From positions 186,001-250,000 of the forward strand of contig NZ_FOHX01000011.1 of NCBI RefSeq assembly GCF_900111685.1: a stretch of 64,000 nt of DNA. The letters run 5' to 3'. Positions 17,253 to 25,835 of this stretch are shown here, piece by piece (the first letter of the stretch is position 1; every line of letters begins with the position of its first letter). Under the pieces are notes generated by a model. It ran no database searches, was not told the origin of the DNA, and saw only the letters and a program-made list of their open reading frames with translations. This stretch comes from Nonomuraea wenchangensis (GTDB taxonomy: Bacteria > Actinomycetota > Actinomycetes > Streptosporangiales > Streptosporangiaceae). A program made the translations under genes and the position numbers.

Positions 17253-17990
17253 GTGATCCGGCACATCGAGTTCGCCAACCTCTGCAACTTCCGTGACATG
17301 GGTGGATACCCCACCTCCGACGGCCGCGCCGTCCGGTGGCAGCGGCTCTACCGCGCCGACTCGCTCGGCTGGCTCGACCGGGACGACCTCGCCGCCTTCC
17401 GGGCGCTGCGCGTGCGTACGGTCATCGACCTGCGCCACCCGTTCGAGATCGAGAGGATGGGGCGGGTCCCCGAGAGCGAGGGGCAGCGCTACCACAACCT
17501 GCCCATCGAGGGCCGCCGCTGGGACGTCAACGCCTACGACGAGGCGCTCGGCGTGGCCCGCTACCTCGCCGACCGCTACCTGGAGGTCACCGAGGACGGC
17601 GTGGCCAACCTGCGTACGGCGCTGGAGACGATCGCCGACGCCGGCAACGCGCCCGTGGTGATCCACTGCGCGGCCGGCAAGGACCGCACCGGCGTGCTGG
17701 CCGCGCTGGTGCTCTCGCTCGCGGGGGTGAGCGAGGACGACATCGTGGCGGACTACGCACTTACCGGCCTGGCCACCGAGCGCTTCGTGGCCGACTGGCG
17801 GCGGCGGCACCCGGACGCGGCGCTCTGGCCGGGCTTCGGGCTGGCCCCGGCCGAGGCGATGCGCTTCTTCCTGACCGATCTGACGGCCAGGCACGGCTCG
17901 CCGGAACGGTACGTCGCGCAGGTCGTGGGCCTCTCCCCCGCCGCGACGGAGGAGCTGCGCCGGCACCTGCTGACTGAAAGCCGGCCGTAG
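17253..17990 (+). CDS. tyrosine phosphatase of the PF13350 type
   Basis: A 245-residue phosphatase. The N-terminal block NLCNFRDMGGYPTSDGRAV and the P-loop IHCAAGKDRTGVLAAL carry the CX5R signature with Cys and Arg, and the KDRTG form is typical of lipid or dual-specificity phosphatases related to Mycobacterium PtpB. It starts 9 bases after the SURF1 stop, so the two genes are probably co-transcribed. The substrate is unknown. Confidence 0.92.
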   Translation: MIRHIEFANLCNFRDMGGYPTSDGRAVRWQRLYRADSLGWLDRDDLAAFRALRVRTVIDLRHPFEIERMGRVPESEGQRYHNLPIEGRRWDVNAYDEALGVARYLADRYLEVTEDGVANLRTALETIADAGNAPVVIHCAAGKDRTGVLAALVLSLAGVSEDDIVADYALTGLATERFVADWRRRHPDAALWPGFGLAPAEAMRFFLTDLTARHGSPERYVAQVVGLSPAATEELRRHLLTESRP

Positions 17991-18187
17991 GGGTAGGTGC
18001 GCGGCAGGGTCCGCGCGAGCAGCGTCCTCGCCGGAACAGGCGGACCCGAACGCCCGGGATCGTCCGGCGATCCCCCTCCCCGGCGGTCCCGGGCCTCGGC
18101 GACACGGGGCCGTTTTGGCTGCTTCGGAGACCCAACGGATACGTCGCAGCTTGTTCGACGTTATCCCGTCGTCGTACGGTTACCTGC

Positions 18188-19384
18188 GTGACTACGCCGC
18201 TGCTCCCCGACCCCGAACCCCGGCGGCGCGACTATGTGATCATCTCAGCCGATGATCACCTGATCGAGCCGCCCGACCTGTTCGAAGACCGACTGCCGGA
18301 GAAATACGCCGACGTCGCGCCCAAGGTCGTGGAGACGGAGGCGGGTCACCAGGCCTGGCGCTACGGCGGCGCCACCTACCCGTGCGCCGGCATCGACGTC
18401 GGCGCCGGTCTGCCCCGCGAGCAGTGGACGCTCGACCCGGTCCGCTTCGAGAACCTGCGCCCCGGTTGTCATGACATCGAGGCCCGCGTCCAGGACATGG
18501 ACGTGGCCGGCATCTGGGCCGCGCTGTGCTTCCCCGGCATGCTCGCCCAGCAGGCGGGCATGCCGTTCGCCAGGACCCGCGACCAGGAGCTCGGCCTCGC
18601 GCTGGTCCGCGCATGGAACGACTGGCACATCGACGTCTGGGCGGGCACCTATCCCGAGCGGATCATCGGGCTGCAGCTCCCGTGGCTGCCCGACCCCGAC
18701 GTGGCCGCCAAGGAGATCAGGGCCAACGCCGCGCGCGGCTTCAAGGCCGTGGTCTTCCCCGAGTTCCCCAACCGGATGCGGCTGCCGTCCATCCACACCG
18801 GCCACTGGGACCCGTTCTTCGCCGCCTGCGAGGAGACCGGCACCGTCGTGTGCCTGCACACCAGCGACTCGTCGTGGTCGCCCGTGCCCTCCCCCGACAC
18901 GCCCATCGAGGCGATCACCACGCTGATGCCGACCACCGCCATGTTCGCCTGCGCCGACTGGCTGTGGTCGGGGCTGCCGCTGCGGTTCCCCGCGCTGCGC
19001 ATCCTCATCGTCGAGGGCGGCGTGGGCTGGCTGCCGCTGCTGGCCGAGCGCGCCGACTACGCGCTCGACCACCCGGTGGCGGGCGAGGCGTCCTGGGACG
19101 GCGGGCTCAAGCCGAGCGAGGTGCTGCGCCGCAACTTCTTCTTCGGCACGCGCGACGACCACGCGCTGTCGGGGGTGCGGCTCGCGGTCGGGCTCGACCA
19201 CGTGCTGCAGGAGAGCGGCTATCCGCACTCCGACTCGACCTGGCCCGACACCCAGAAGGCCGTCTCGCGCAACCTCGGCCCGCTGCCGCCCGCGGACATC
19301 GCCCGGGTGGCCTACGGCAACGCGGCCCGCCTGTTCGGGCACCCGCTGCCGTCGCGGGCCTGGCTGCGCATGGAGGAGATCTAG
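18188..19384 (+). CDS. amidohydrolase family protein
   Basis: A 398-residue metal-dependent TIM-barrel hydrolase or decarboxylase. The first metal motif is SADDHLIEPPDLF near residues 19-31, histidines follow in the centre (CLHTSD) and the C-terminal part has YPHSDSTWP, common to the ACMSD-like branch (amidohydro_2). Start is a GTG with no good ribosome binding site. It ends by overlapping the convergent YkvA gene by four bases. Possible reactions include decarboxylation or hydrolysis of aromatic acids. Confidence 0.88.
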   Translation: MTTPLLPDPEPRRRDYVIISADDHLIEPPDLFEDRLPEKYADVAPKVVETEAGHQAWRYGGATYPCAGIDVGAGLPREQWTLDPVRFENLRPGCHDIEARVQDMDVAGIWAALCFPGMLAQQAGMPFARTRDQELGLALVRAWNDWHIDVWAGTYPERIIGLQLPWLPDPDVAAKEIRANAARGFKAVVFPEFPNRMRLPSIHTGHWDPFFAACEETGTVVCLHTSDSSWSPVPSPDTPIEAITTLMPTTAMFACADWLWSGLPLRFPALRILIVEGGVGWLPLLAERADYALDHPVAGEASWDGGLKPSEVLRRNFFFGTRDDHALSGVRLAVGLDHVLQESGYPHSDSTWPDTQKAVSRNLGPLPPADIARVAYGNAARLFGHPLPSRAWLRMEEI

Positions 19385-19737
19385 GCCTCCCCTTCCACCT
19401 GCCCCAGGATGATCCGGCGCTCGTGCTCGACGTAGCGGCCGCTCTCGCCGAGGAGCGCGGTCGCGAGCCACAGGAACACGCCGAAGTCGTCGGCGACGCC
19501 GATCAGGGTGAGGAAGTCGGGGATGACGTCGATCGGCGAGATGATGTAGACGACGCCGAGGGCCATGAGGCCGAGCCGGCCCTTGCCCATGCCGCCGTAC
19601 TCTCCGCGCATCACCGCGCGCACCATGCGCGGGATGGCGCGCACTCTGGTCATCAGTGCGGGCGATCCAGGCTTGGTCACCTCGCGGTAGGTGCGCCACG
19701 CCGCCGCTGCCCGTGCTGCCTTAGCCATCATGCCCAA
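19381..19737 (-). CDS. YkvA family DUF1232 membrane protein
   Basis: A 118-residue protein with the DUF1232 core YIISPIDVIPDFLTLIGVAD and two hydrophobic stretches around residues 63-98. The family is widespread, membrane linked and without a known function. It is convergent with the amidohydrolase gene and ends with a short acidic tail. Confidence 0.9.
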   Translation of the reverse strand: MGMMAKAARAAAAWRTYREVTKPGSPALMTRVRAIPRMVRAVMRGEYGGMGKGRLGLMALGVVYIISPIDVIPDFLTLIGVADDFGVFLWLATALLGESGRYVEHERRIILGQVEGEA

Positions 19738-19796
19738 CCCCCTACCCCTGGCTTTTCACGATATAACGCGACCCCGGGGTGAGAGGTTCCTGACGA

Positions 19797-21215
19797 TCAC
19801 CGCATGGCGTCGTGCGCGAAGGGCTGGACCCGCTCGATCTGGGCCGCCACCCGGACCAGCAGGTCCTCCCGCCCGTACGCCGCGACGAGCTGCACCCCGA
19901 CGGGCAGCCCGGCGACCGTGCGGTGCAGCGGCAGGGAGATGGCCGGCTGGCCGGTGGCGTTGATCGGCGAGGTGAACGCCACCGCGTGCGCCGTACGGCC
20001 GAGCGCGAGCGTGAGATCGTCGGCCGGGATCCAGCCGAGCGGGAACGGCGCGACCCCGAGCGACGGCATCAGCAGCAGGTCGTGCCCGGCGCTCCACCAG
20101 GCGGCCATGCGGCGGCGGAAGGCGTCCGTCCACTGCGTGGCCCGGATGTGCTGCGCCGCACTACGGCTGCGCGCGGCGGTCACCATGGCGGCGTTGCGCG
20201 GCTCCAGCTCCTCCGGCTCGACCGGCTTGCCGCGCAGCTCACCGAGACCGTCGACCGTGGCGGCCAGGTTCTCGGCCACGATCGCGCCGAAGTGGGCGGG
20301 GAAGTCCGGGTCGCCGAGCGCTTCCGGGCCGCCGGGCGTCACGTCGTGGCCCAGCGACTCCAGCAGGGCCGCCGCCGCGGCGACCGCCGCCGCAGGCTCG
20401 GCCGCCTCCGGGACGTCGGCCCTGGGGTGGGCGGTGAGGTAGCCGACGCGCAGCCGGCCCGGGTCGCGCCCGGCCTCGGCGGCCAGCGGGCCGGGCAGCG
20501 CGGGCGCGTCGTACGGGTCGCCCGCGTGGAGCCCGGCGACCACGTCGAGCGCCGCGGCGGTGTCGCGTACGGTCCTGGTGACGAATCCCGGGCACGAGAA
20601 GCCGCTCCAGCCCTCGCCGAGCGCCGGGCCGAGGCTGACCCGCCCCCGCGACGGTTTGAGCCCCACAAGGCCGCACAGGGACGCGGGGATGCGGATGGAG
20701 CCGCCGCCGTCGCTCGCCGTGGCCAGCGCCACCATGCCGGCTGCCACGGCCGCGGCGGAGCCGCCGCTGGAGCCGCCCGCCGAGTACGCCGGATCGTACG
20801 GGTTGCGGGTCGGCCCGAACGCCGCCGGCTCGGTGGTGATCGTGCTGCCGAACTCGGGCGTGTTCGTCCGCCCCAGGATGACGAACCCCGCCTCGCGCAG
20901 CCGCGTCACGCCGTAGCCGTCCGCGGCGTCCGCCACGCCGTCGCGGACCGCCGAGCCCGCCGCGTACGGCTCGCCCGCCTGCCGCCAGCCCAGGTCCTTC
21001 AGCAGGATCGGCACCCCGGCGAAGGGCGCCTCGCGCGGCAGCCGGTCCAGCTCGGCCAGCGCCCGCTCGAACCGGGGGAAGACGACCGCGTTGAGCTCGC
21101 CGTCGCGGGCCTCGATGGCGGCGATGGCGGCCTCGGCCAGCTCGCGGGGCGACAGCTCGCCGTTCCTGATCGCCCCGGCCTGCCCGACCGCGTCCAGCCT
21201 CAGCGCGTCATGCAC
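19797..21215 (-). CDS. amidase (amidase signature family)
   Basis: A 472-residue serine hydrolase. The Ser-cisSer-Lys triad is visible: Lys in PILLKDLGWR, the Gly/Ser-rich block SAGGSSGGSAAAVAAGM and the nucleophile in DGGGSIRIPASLCG. It hydrolyses carboxamides to acids and ammonia; the actual substrate is not known. It overlaps the end of the LLM oxidoreductase gene by 8 bases, so the two form an operon. Confidence 0.94.
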   Translation of the reverse strand: MHDALRLDAVGQAGAIRNGELSPRELAEAAIAAIEARDGELNAVVFPRFERALAELDRLPREAPFAGVPILLKDLGWRQAGEPYAAGSAVRDGVADAADGYGVTRLREAGFVILGRTNTPEFGSTITTEPAAFGPTRNPYDPAYSAGGSSGGSAAAVAAGMVALATASDGGGSIRIPASLCGLVGLKPSRGRVSLGPALGEGWSGFSCPGFVTRTVRDTAAALDVVAGLHAGDPYDAPALPGPLAAEAGRDPGRLRVGYLTAHPRADVPEAAEPAAAVAAAAALLESLGHDVTPGGPEALGDPDFPAHFGAIVAENLAATVDGLGELRGKPVEPEELEPRNAAMVTAARSRSAAQHIRATQWTDAFRRRMAAWWSAGHDLLLMPSLGVAPFPLGWIPADDLTLALGRTAHAVAFTSPINATGQPAISLPLHRTVAGLPVGVQLVAAYGREDLLVRVAAQIERVQPFAHDAMR

Positions 21216-22185
21216 GGTCCGCCTCCCCCGCCTTGGGCGACAGGTCGCGTACGGCCTGCTCGATGGGCACCTCGCCGCCGGGGATGGGGGCGAGGATCGG
21301 GGTGTCGAGGCCGTTCGCGACGTACTCGCGGATCCTGGCCCGGCAGGTGGCGGCGTCGCCGTGCACGATGAGGTCGTCCACCACCTCGTCGGGGATGGCC
21401 TTGAGCGCGGCCTGGCGGTCGCCGGCGGCCCACGCCTCGCGCATGGGGCGCAGGAGCTCGCCGCGGCCGAGCCAGTCGTGGAAGGCGGCGTACACGGGGA
21501 CGGTCAGATAGCTCGCCAGCATCCAGCGGGCCAGCTCGCGGACCTTGTCGGTGTCCTCGCTCACACACACGAACAGCCGGGCGATGAGCTCGGTGTCCGG
21601 GCCGATCTCGGCGCGCACCTTGCGCACGTCGTCGGGCGAGAGCCAGTTGGTGATCGCGCCGTCGGCCTCCTCGGCCGCCAGGCGCAGCATGCGGGGGCGC
21701 AGCGCGGCCAGCACGATCCTCGGCGGCGTCTTCGGCGCCCGCTCCAGCTTGAAACCCTTGATCTCGAACGTCTCGTACGCCTCCGTCACCTTCTCCCCCG
21801 CCAGGGCCTTCTTCAGGAAACGCAGGGTGTCGCGGGTGCGGGCGTAGGGCTTGGTGAACGAGCCGGCGTTCCAGCGCTCGACGATCGCCGGGGAGGAGGC
21901 GCCGATGCCGAGCACGAACCGGCCGGGCGCGAGGTCGGCGATCGTGGCCGCGGACATGGCCAGCAGCCCCGGACCGCGCGTGGAGACGGGGACGATGGCG
22001 CTGCCCAGCCGGACCCCGGGCGCCCACTCGGCGGCGAGGGCGAGCGGCGTGAACCCGTCCACGCCGTTGACCTCGGCCGACCACGCGTCCGTGTAGCCCA
22101 GTCCGGGCAGCTCGGCGATCAGCTCCCGGGACCTCGCGAGCGAGCGGTCGTAGAAGGGGATGGTCATGCCCCAGTTCTGCGTCAT
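21208..22185 (-). CDS. LLM class F420-dependent oxidoreductase
   Basis: A 325-residue luciferase-like barrel starting MTQNWGMTIPFYDRSLARS. VRLGSAIVPVSTRGPGLLAM and GRFVLGIGASSPAIVERWN are the usual cofactor-side motifs, the latter matching F420-using members. The ATG at 22185 follows CTGGAGGC at a good distance. The gene is first in an LLM-amidase operon and is preceded by an 18-bp palindrome and a TetR gene on the same strand. Confidence 0.9.
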   Translation of the reverse strand: MTQNWGMTIPFYDRSLARSRELIAELPGLGYTDAWSAEVNGVDGFTPLALAAEWAPGVRLGSAIVPVSTRGPGLLAMSAATIADLAPGRFVLGIGASSPAIVERWNAGSFTKPYARTRDTLRFLKKALAGEKVTEAYETFEIKGFKLERAPKTPPRIVLAALRPRMLRLAAEEADGAITNWLSPDDVRKVRAEIGPDTELIARLFVCVSEDTDKVRELARWMLASYLTVPVYAAFHDWLGRGELLRPMREAWAAGDRQAALKAIPDEVVDDLIVHGDAATCRARIREYVANGLDTPILAPIPGGEVPIEQAVRDLSPKAGEADRA

Positions 22186-22222
22186 CGGCGCGCCTCCAGA
22201 ATGATGTTCCGACGAGGCGACC

Positions 22223-22240
22223 ATACCAACCGTTTGGTAT
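22223..22240. promoter_or_regulatory. 18-bp palindrome upstream of the LLM-amidase operon
   Basis: ATACCAA (22223-22229) and TTGGTAT (22234-22240) are perfect arms with a 4-base spacer. The palindrome lies 38 bases upstream of the LLM start and 15 bases after the TetR stop. Size and symmetry fit a TetR-dimer operator controlling the LLM-amidase operon. Confidence 0.65.
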
Positions 22241-22254
22241 GCCCCCTAGGCCCG

Positions 22255-22932
22255 CTAAGCCCGTAGCTCGTGGACGGCCGCGATGAAGTCCTGCGTGATG
22301 CCACGCAACCCCGGCAGATGCGACAGCCCGACCAGCCGGTCCACCAGCGGCACCGTCACCTCGATCAGCCGGTACGTCCGCGCGCACCCCGGCGAGGTGT
22401 CGTGCACCCAGAACAGCACCATCCCCATGGACAGCAGCCACAGCAGCTCGGGCAGCTCCTCGCGCAGCTCGGCGTTCATCCGGTCGGCCGACCCCTCGAC
22501 GACCTCGCGGTAGAGCGCGATGGACGCCTCACGCGCCGGCGACGACTGCTTGCTGAACGGGCTCAGCGGGTTGGTCGGCTCGGCCGCGTGCTTGAAGAAC
22601 TTCACGGCGAACTCGTGGTACGGCTCGGAGACGCGGACCCACTCGCGCAGCACCCCGCTCAGCCTGGCCGCGAACGATCGCTCGGCGGCCAGGAACTCCC
22701 GGCAGGCCGCCTCGTGCTCGGCCTGGGCGCGGTCGTAGTACGCCTGGATCAACGCCTCCTTGCTGGCGAAGTAGTAGTAGGCGTTGCCCACGGACACTCC
22801 GGCCTCGGCGGCGATGGCGCGCATCGTGGTCCTGTCGAAGCCACGCTCCCTGAACAGTCGCAAGGCCGTCTCGACGATGACCTCTCGGGTGCTCTCCGAT
22901 CCTCGGTTTCGGGCTTCGGACACGTTCGTCAC
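22255..22932 (-). CDS. TetR family transcriptional regulator
   Basis: A 225-residue regulator with helix-turn-helix at about residues 30-60 (AIAAEAGVSVGNAYYYFASKE) and a C-terminal ligand-binding domain. It precedes the LLM-amidase genes on the same strand with a 69-base gap that holds an 18-bp palindrome, so it probably represses them. The ligand is unknown; the neighbouring amidase suggests an amide or its product. Confidence 0.92.
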   Translation of the reverse strand: MTNVSEARNRGSESTREVIVETALRLFRERGFDRTTMRAIAAEAGVSVGNAYYYFASKEALIQAYYDRAQAEHEAACREFLAAERSFAARLSGVLREWVRVSEPYHEFAVKFFKHAAEPTNPLSPFSKQSSPAREASIALYREVVEGSADRMNAELREELPELLWLLSMGMVLFWVHDTSPGCARTYRLIEVTVPLVDRLVGLSHLPGLRGITQDFIAAVHELRA

Positions 22933-23080
22933 TGTACGTCGTGAAACGCGGTTCAGTCATGAAGCCGCACGGTGATCACCGCCACAAGGCAAAGTTGCAT
23001 CCGCGGCGGGAGTTATCTCATGGGAATGGTGGGATTGTCGTTTGTGGCGGAAGGGCTATTTCCGCGAAAAAGGCATCGAC

Positions 23081-24139
23081 ATGTGGATACGTGGAACAGC
23101 ACGACTCACTGCGGTCGCGCTCCTCGGCATTGAGATCACCATAATCGCATCGGCCTCGGCCGCCGCCGCCGCGTCCCACCCCGGAGGGACGCAGGCCGCG
23201 AGCGGCACGACCGACACAGAAACCCGCTACGGAGCACCGCAGCCGGAGCAGCCCGCCATCCTGACGGCGCTCGCGGACGTGCCGCGGTCCCGGGTGGACC
23301 GCGCGGCCCTCGGCCGCCTCCAGCAGCATCTGGAGGGACTCGACGGCCACGGCCGGCCACCGCACGGCGACGCCCGCCTCCCGCAGGGCGACGCGTGGGT
23401 CCCGCAGCGCGACGCGTGGGTCCCGCAGCGCGACCTCGGCTTCGCGCGGACCGCCGGCGAGAGGCCCCCGTGGCTGATCGCCGAGGACGGGTACCGCGAG
23501 CACTCCGACGAGCAGGCGAGCACAGAGGCAGGAGCGCAGACGGACTCACAGACAGGTCCACAGATGGGGGCGCCGTTCGGCGACGAGCAGACCGGCCGTG
23601 CGCTGGCCGAGGCCCTGAGCAACCCCGTACGCACCGGCGTCGTACGGATGCCGCGGGCCCACCGGCACGTCGTCCACAACCGCGCCAGGGTGCTCGACAA
23701 GCAGGCCCAGGTGGACCTCACGCGCGTGCTGCCCCGCCAGGCGGCGATCCGCATGTCGCACGCCACGGCGGACGGCCTGCTCAAGGTCGCCGGGCTGCGT
23801 ACCAAGTCGACCGGCAACTGCACGGACAAGCACCACCACCACTGCACCTCGCTGGACAGGGTGCGCACCGGCACGGTCGCCCGGATCATCCAACTCAAGC
23901 AGGAGAGCCACTGCCCCATCCTGGTGACCGGCGGCACGGAGGACGGCCACGCGCCCGGCCAATACAGCCACGGCAACGGCTACAAGCTCGACATCAGCCA
24001 CAACTCCTGCATCGACCAGTACATCACCAAGAACAGCAAGAAGTCAGGAGTGCGCGGCGATGGAGCACGGCTCTACCGCTCGCCCTCGGGCACGACGTTC
24101 GCCGACGAGGTCGACCACTGGGACATCCTGTTCCGGTGA
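23081..24139 (+). CDS. secreted protein with an M15-like zinc peptidase C-terminus
   Basis: A 352-residue protein. The N-terminus (MWIRGTARLTAVALLG, then an Ala-rich run ending about residue 34) is a signal peptide. A low-complexity part follows with three 7-residue repeats such as DAWVPQR. The C-terminal 100 residues have SHGNGYKLD (H297, D304) and DHWDI (H346), the three-ligand pattern of M15/hedgehog-type zinc peptidases that cut peptidoglycan cross-bridges. Cysteines before and after may form disulfides. The ATG at 23081 is chosen to place the signal peptide at the start. A strong terminator follows. Confidence 0.75.
   Translation: MWIRGTARLTAVALLGIEITIIASASAAAAASHPGGTQAASGTTDTETRYGAPQPEQPAILTALADVPRSRVDRAALGRLQQHLEGLDGHGRPPHGDARLPQGDAWVPQRDAWVPQRDLGFARTAGERPPWLIAEDGYREHSDEQASTEAGAQTDSQTGPQMGAPFGDEQTGRALAEALSNPVRTGVVRMPRAHRHVVHNRARVLDKQAQVDLTRVLPRQAAIRMSHATADGLLKVAGLRTKSTGNCTDKHHHHCTSLDRVRTGTVARIIQLKQESHCPILVTGGTEDGHAPGQYSHGNGYKLDISHNSCIDQYITKNSKKSGVRGDGARLYRSPSGTTFADEVDHWDILFR
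23369..23431 (+). repeat. three 21-bp tandem repeats in the secreted protein gene
   Basis: Two identical 21-base units at 23390-23410 and 23411-23431 (beginning GACGCGTGGGTCCCGCAG) follow a diverged unit at 23369-23389. Each codes for seven residues of the DAWVPQR type, so the repeat stays in frame and could expand or contract without breaking the gene. Confidence 0.9.
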
Positions 24140-24201
24140 CAGGCGGACCGAACCCGACGCGGCGGAACCCGCGGTGGACGGAAACGGAAGCCTACGAAAA
24201 G

Positions 24202-24240
24202 AGAAGTGGACGCCGCACCGATCGTGCGACGTCCACTTCT
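24202..24240. terminator. bidirectional hairpin terminator
   Basis: AGAAGTGGACG (24202-24212) pairs with CGTCCACTTCT (24230-24240), with an inner CGCAC/GTGCG stem and loop CGAT. AAAAG on one side and CTTCTGAAG on the other flank it. It sits between the convergent ends of the secreted protein gene and asd and should serve both. Confidence 0.8.
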
Positions 24241-24258
24241 GAAGTGCGACCAGCCGGT

Positions 24259-25317
24259 CTACAGCTCGCTCGCGACCAGCTCGGCGATCTCGGCCGCGTT
24301 GAGCGCGGCGCCCTTGCGCAGGTTGTCACCGCACACGAACAGGTCGAGCGTGTTGGGGAAGTCGATCGCCTGGCGGACCCGGCCGACGTACGTCGGGTCG
24401 TTGCCCACCACGTCGAGCGGCGTCGGGTAGACGCCGTTGGCCGGGTCGTCCATGAGGACCACGGTCGGCGCCGCCTCCAGCACGCGGTGCGCCTCGGCGA
24501 CCGTGATCGGGCGCTCGAAGCGCGCGTGCACGGCCAGCGAGTGCGTGGTGATCACCGGCACCCGGACGCAGGTCGCCGAGACCTTGAGGTCGGGGATGCC
24601 GAGGATCTTGCGGGACTCGTTGCGGAGCTTGAGCTCCTCGGAGGCCCAGCCGTCGTCCTTGAGCGAGCCGGCCCACGGCACCACGTTGAACGCGATCGGC
24701 GCCGGGAACGGCGAGTCCTCCGGAAGCTTGTTGGCCAGCGCCTTACGCACGTCGCCGGCCACCTGGCCGATCGCGCGGTCGCCGGCCAGCGCCTCGACCT
24801 CGTCGTACAGGCGGGCCGAGCCGGCCACGCCCGCGCCCGAGACCGCCTGGTAGGAGGCCACGACCAGCTCGGTCAGGGTGTACTCGGCGTGCAGCGCGCC
24901 CATCGCCGCCATCATCGACAGCGTCGTGCAGTTGGGCGTGGAGATGATGCCCCGCGGACGCCGGCGGGCGTCGAGCGGGTTGACCTCGGGCACCACCAGC
25001 GGCACGTCGGGGTCCATCCGGAACGTGCCGGACTTGTCGATGGCGATCGCGCCGCGCTCGGCCGCGATCGGCACCCACACGGCCGACACCTCGTCGGGCA
25101 CGTCGAAGATGGCGATGTCGATGCCGTCGAACACCTCGGGCGCGAGCGCCTGCACCACGACGTCCTCGCCGCGCACCTGGAGCACCTTGCCGGCCGAGCG
25201 CGGGGAGGCGACGAGACGGATCTCGCCCCAGATGTCCTCGCGGGTCGACACGATGTCGCGCATGACCGTGCCCACGGCGCCGGTCGCGCCGATCAGCGCC
25301 AGATTGGGCCTGCTCAT
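24259..25317 (-). CDS. asd: aspartate-semialdehyde dehydrogenase
   Basis: A 352-residue enzyme making aspartate semialdehyde from aspartyl phosphate with NADPH, the branch point to lysine, diaminopimelate, threonine and methionine. GATGAVG at residues 10-16 binds NADP, C130 in ISTPNCTT is the nucleophile, and THSLAVHARF carries the acid-base His. The ATG at 25317 overlaps the end of ask by four bases (ATGA), so the two enzymes are coupled. The upstream extension of the frame lies inside ask and is not used. Confidence 0.97.
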   Translation of the reverse strand: MSRPNLALIGATGAVGTVMRDIVSTREDIWGEIRLVASPRSAGKVLQVRGEDVVVQALAPEVFDGIDIAIFDVPDEVSAVWVPIAAERGAIAIDKSGTFRMDPDVPLVVPEVNPLDARRRPRGIISTPNCTTLSMMAAMGALHAEYTLTELVVASYQAVSGAGVAGSARLYDEVEALAGDRAIGQVAGDVRKALANKLPEDSPFPAPIAFNVVPWAGSLKDDGWASEELKLRNESRKILGIPDLKVSATCVRVPVITTHSLAVHARFERPITVAEAHRVLEAAPTVVLMDDPANGVYPTPLDVVGNDPTYVGRVRQAIDFPNTLDLFVCGDNLRKGAALNAAEIAELVASEL

Positions 25318-25835
25318 CGTCCAGTACCTCCGTACACCGTTGCTTCGACCTGGTCGGCGTCGAGATCGAAGGCGCGGTGCGCGGCCGCCACGGCCGCGTC
25401 GACGCCGTCCTGCTCGACGACCACTGAGATGCGGATCTCGGACGTCGAGATCATCTCGATGTTGACCCCCGCGTCGGCGATCGCCGCGAAGAACGTCGCC
25501 GTGACGCCGGGGTGCGAGCGCATGCCCGCGCCGATCAGCGACACCTTCCCGATCTGGTCGTCGAAGAGCAGCGACTCGAACCCGATGCGCGACTGGATCT
25601 TCGTCAGCGCGCTCAGCGCCGTCTGGGCGTCGGCGGTGGGCAGCGTGAACGAGATGTCCGTGCGACCCGTGGCCGCGGCCGAGACGTTCTGGACGATCAT
25701 GTCGATGTTGATCTCGGCGTCGGCCAGCGTTTTGAAGATGAAGGCAGCCTCGCCGACCTTGTCGGGCACCCCGACAACAGTGATCTTGGCCTCGCTCCGG
25801 TCGTGTGCGACGCCGGAGATGATCGGCTGCTCCAT
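25314..25835 (-). CDS. internal translation start: aspartate kinase beta subunit
   Basis: An in-frame ATG at 25835 (MEQPIISGVAHDRSEAK) is preceded by GAAGGAACCGAG, a plausible ribosome binding site, and would give a 173-residue chain holding only the two ACT domains. In Corynebacterium and Bacillus the same in-frame start makes the beta subunit of an alpha2-beta2 enzyme. That analogy supports use here; no direct proof is available from sequence. Confidence 0.65.
   Translation of the reverse strand: MEQPIISGVAHDRSEAKITVVGVPDKVGEAAFIFKTLADAEINIDMIVQNVSAAATGRTDISFTLPTADAQTALSALTKIQSRIGFESLLFDDQIGKVSLIGAGMRSHPGVTATFFAAIADAGVNIEMISTSEIRISVVVEQDGVDAAVAAAHRAFDLDADQVEATVYGGTGR

Noticed and set aside
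23369..23431. Possible CRISPR-like repeat
   Set aside because: The 21-base units are directly adjacent without spacers and stay in the reading frame, so they are a coding repeat.
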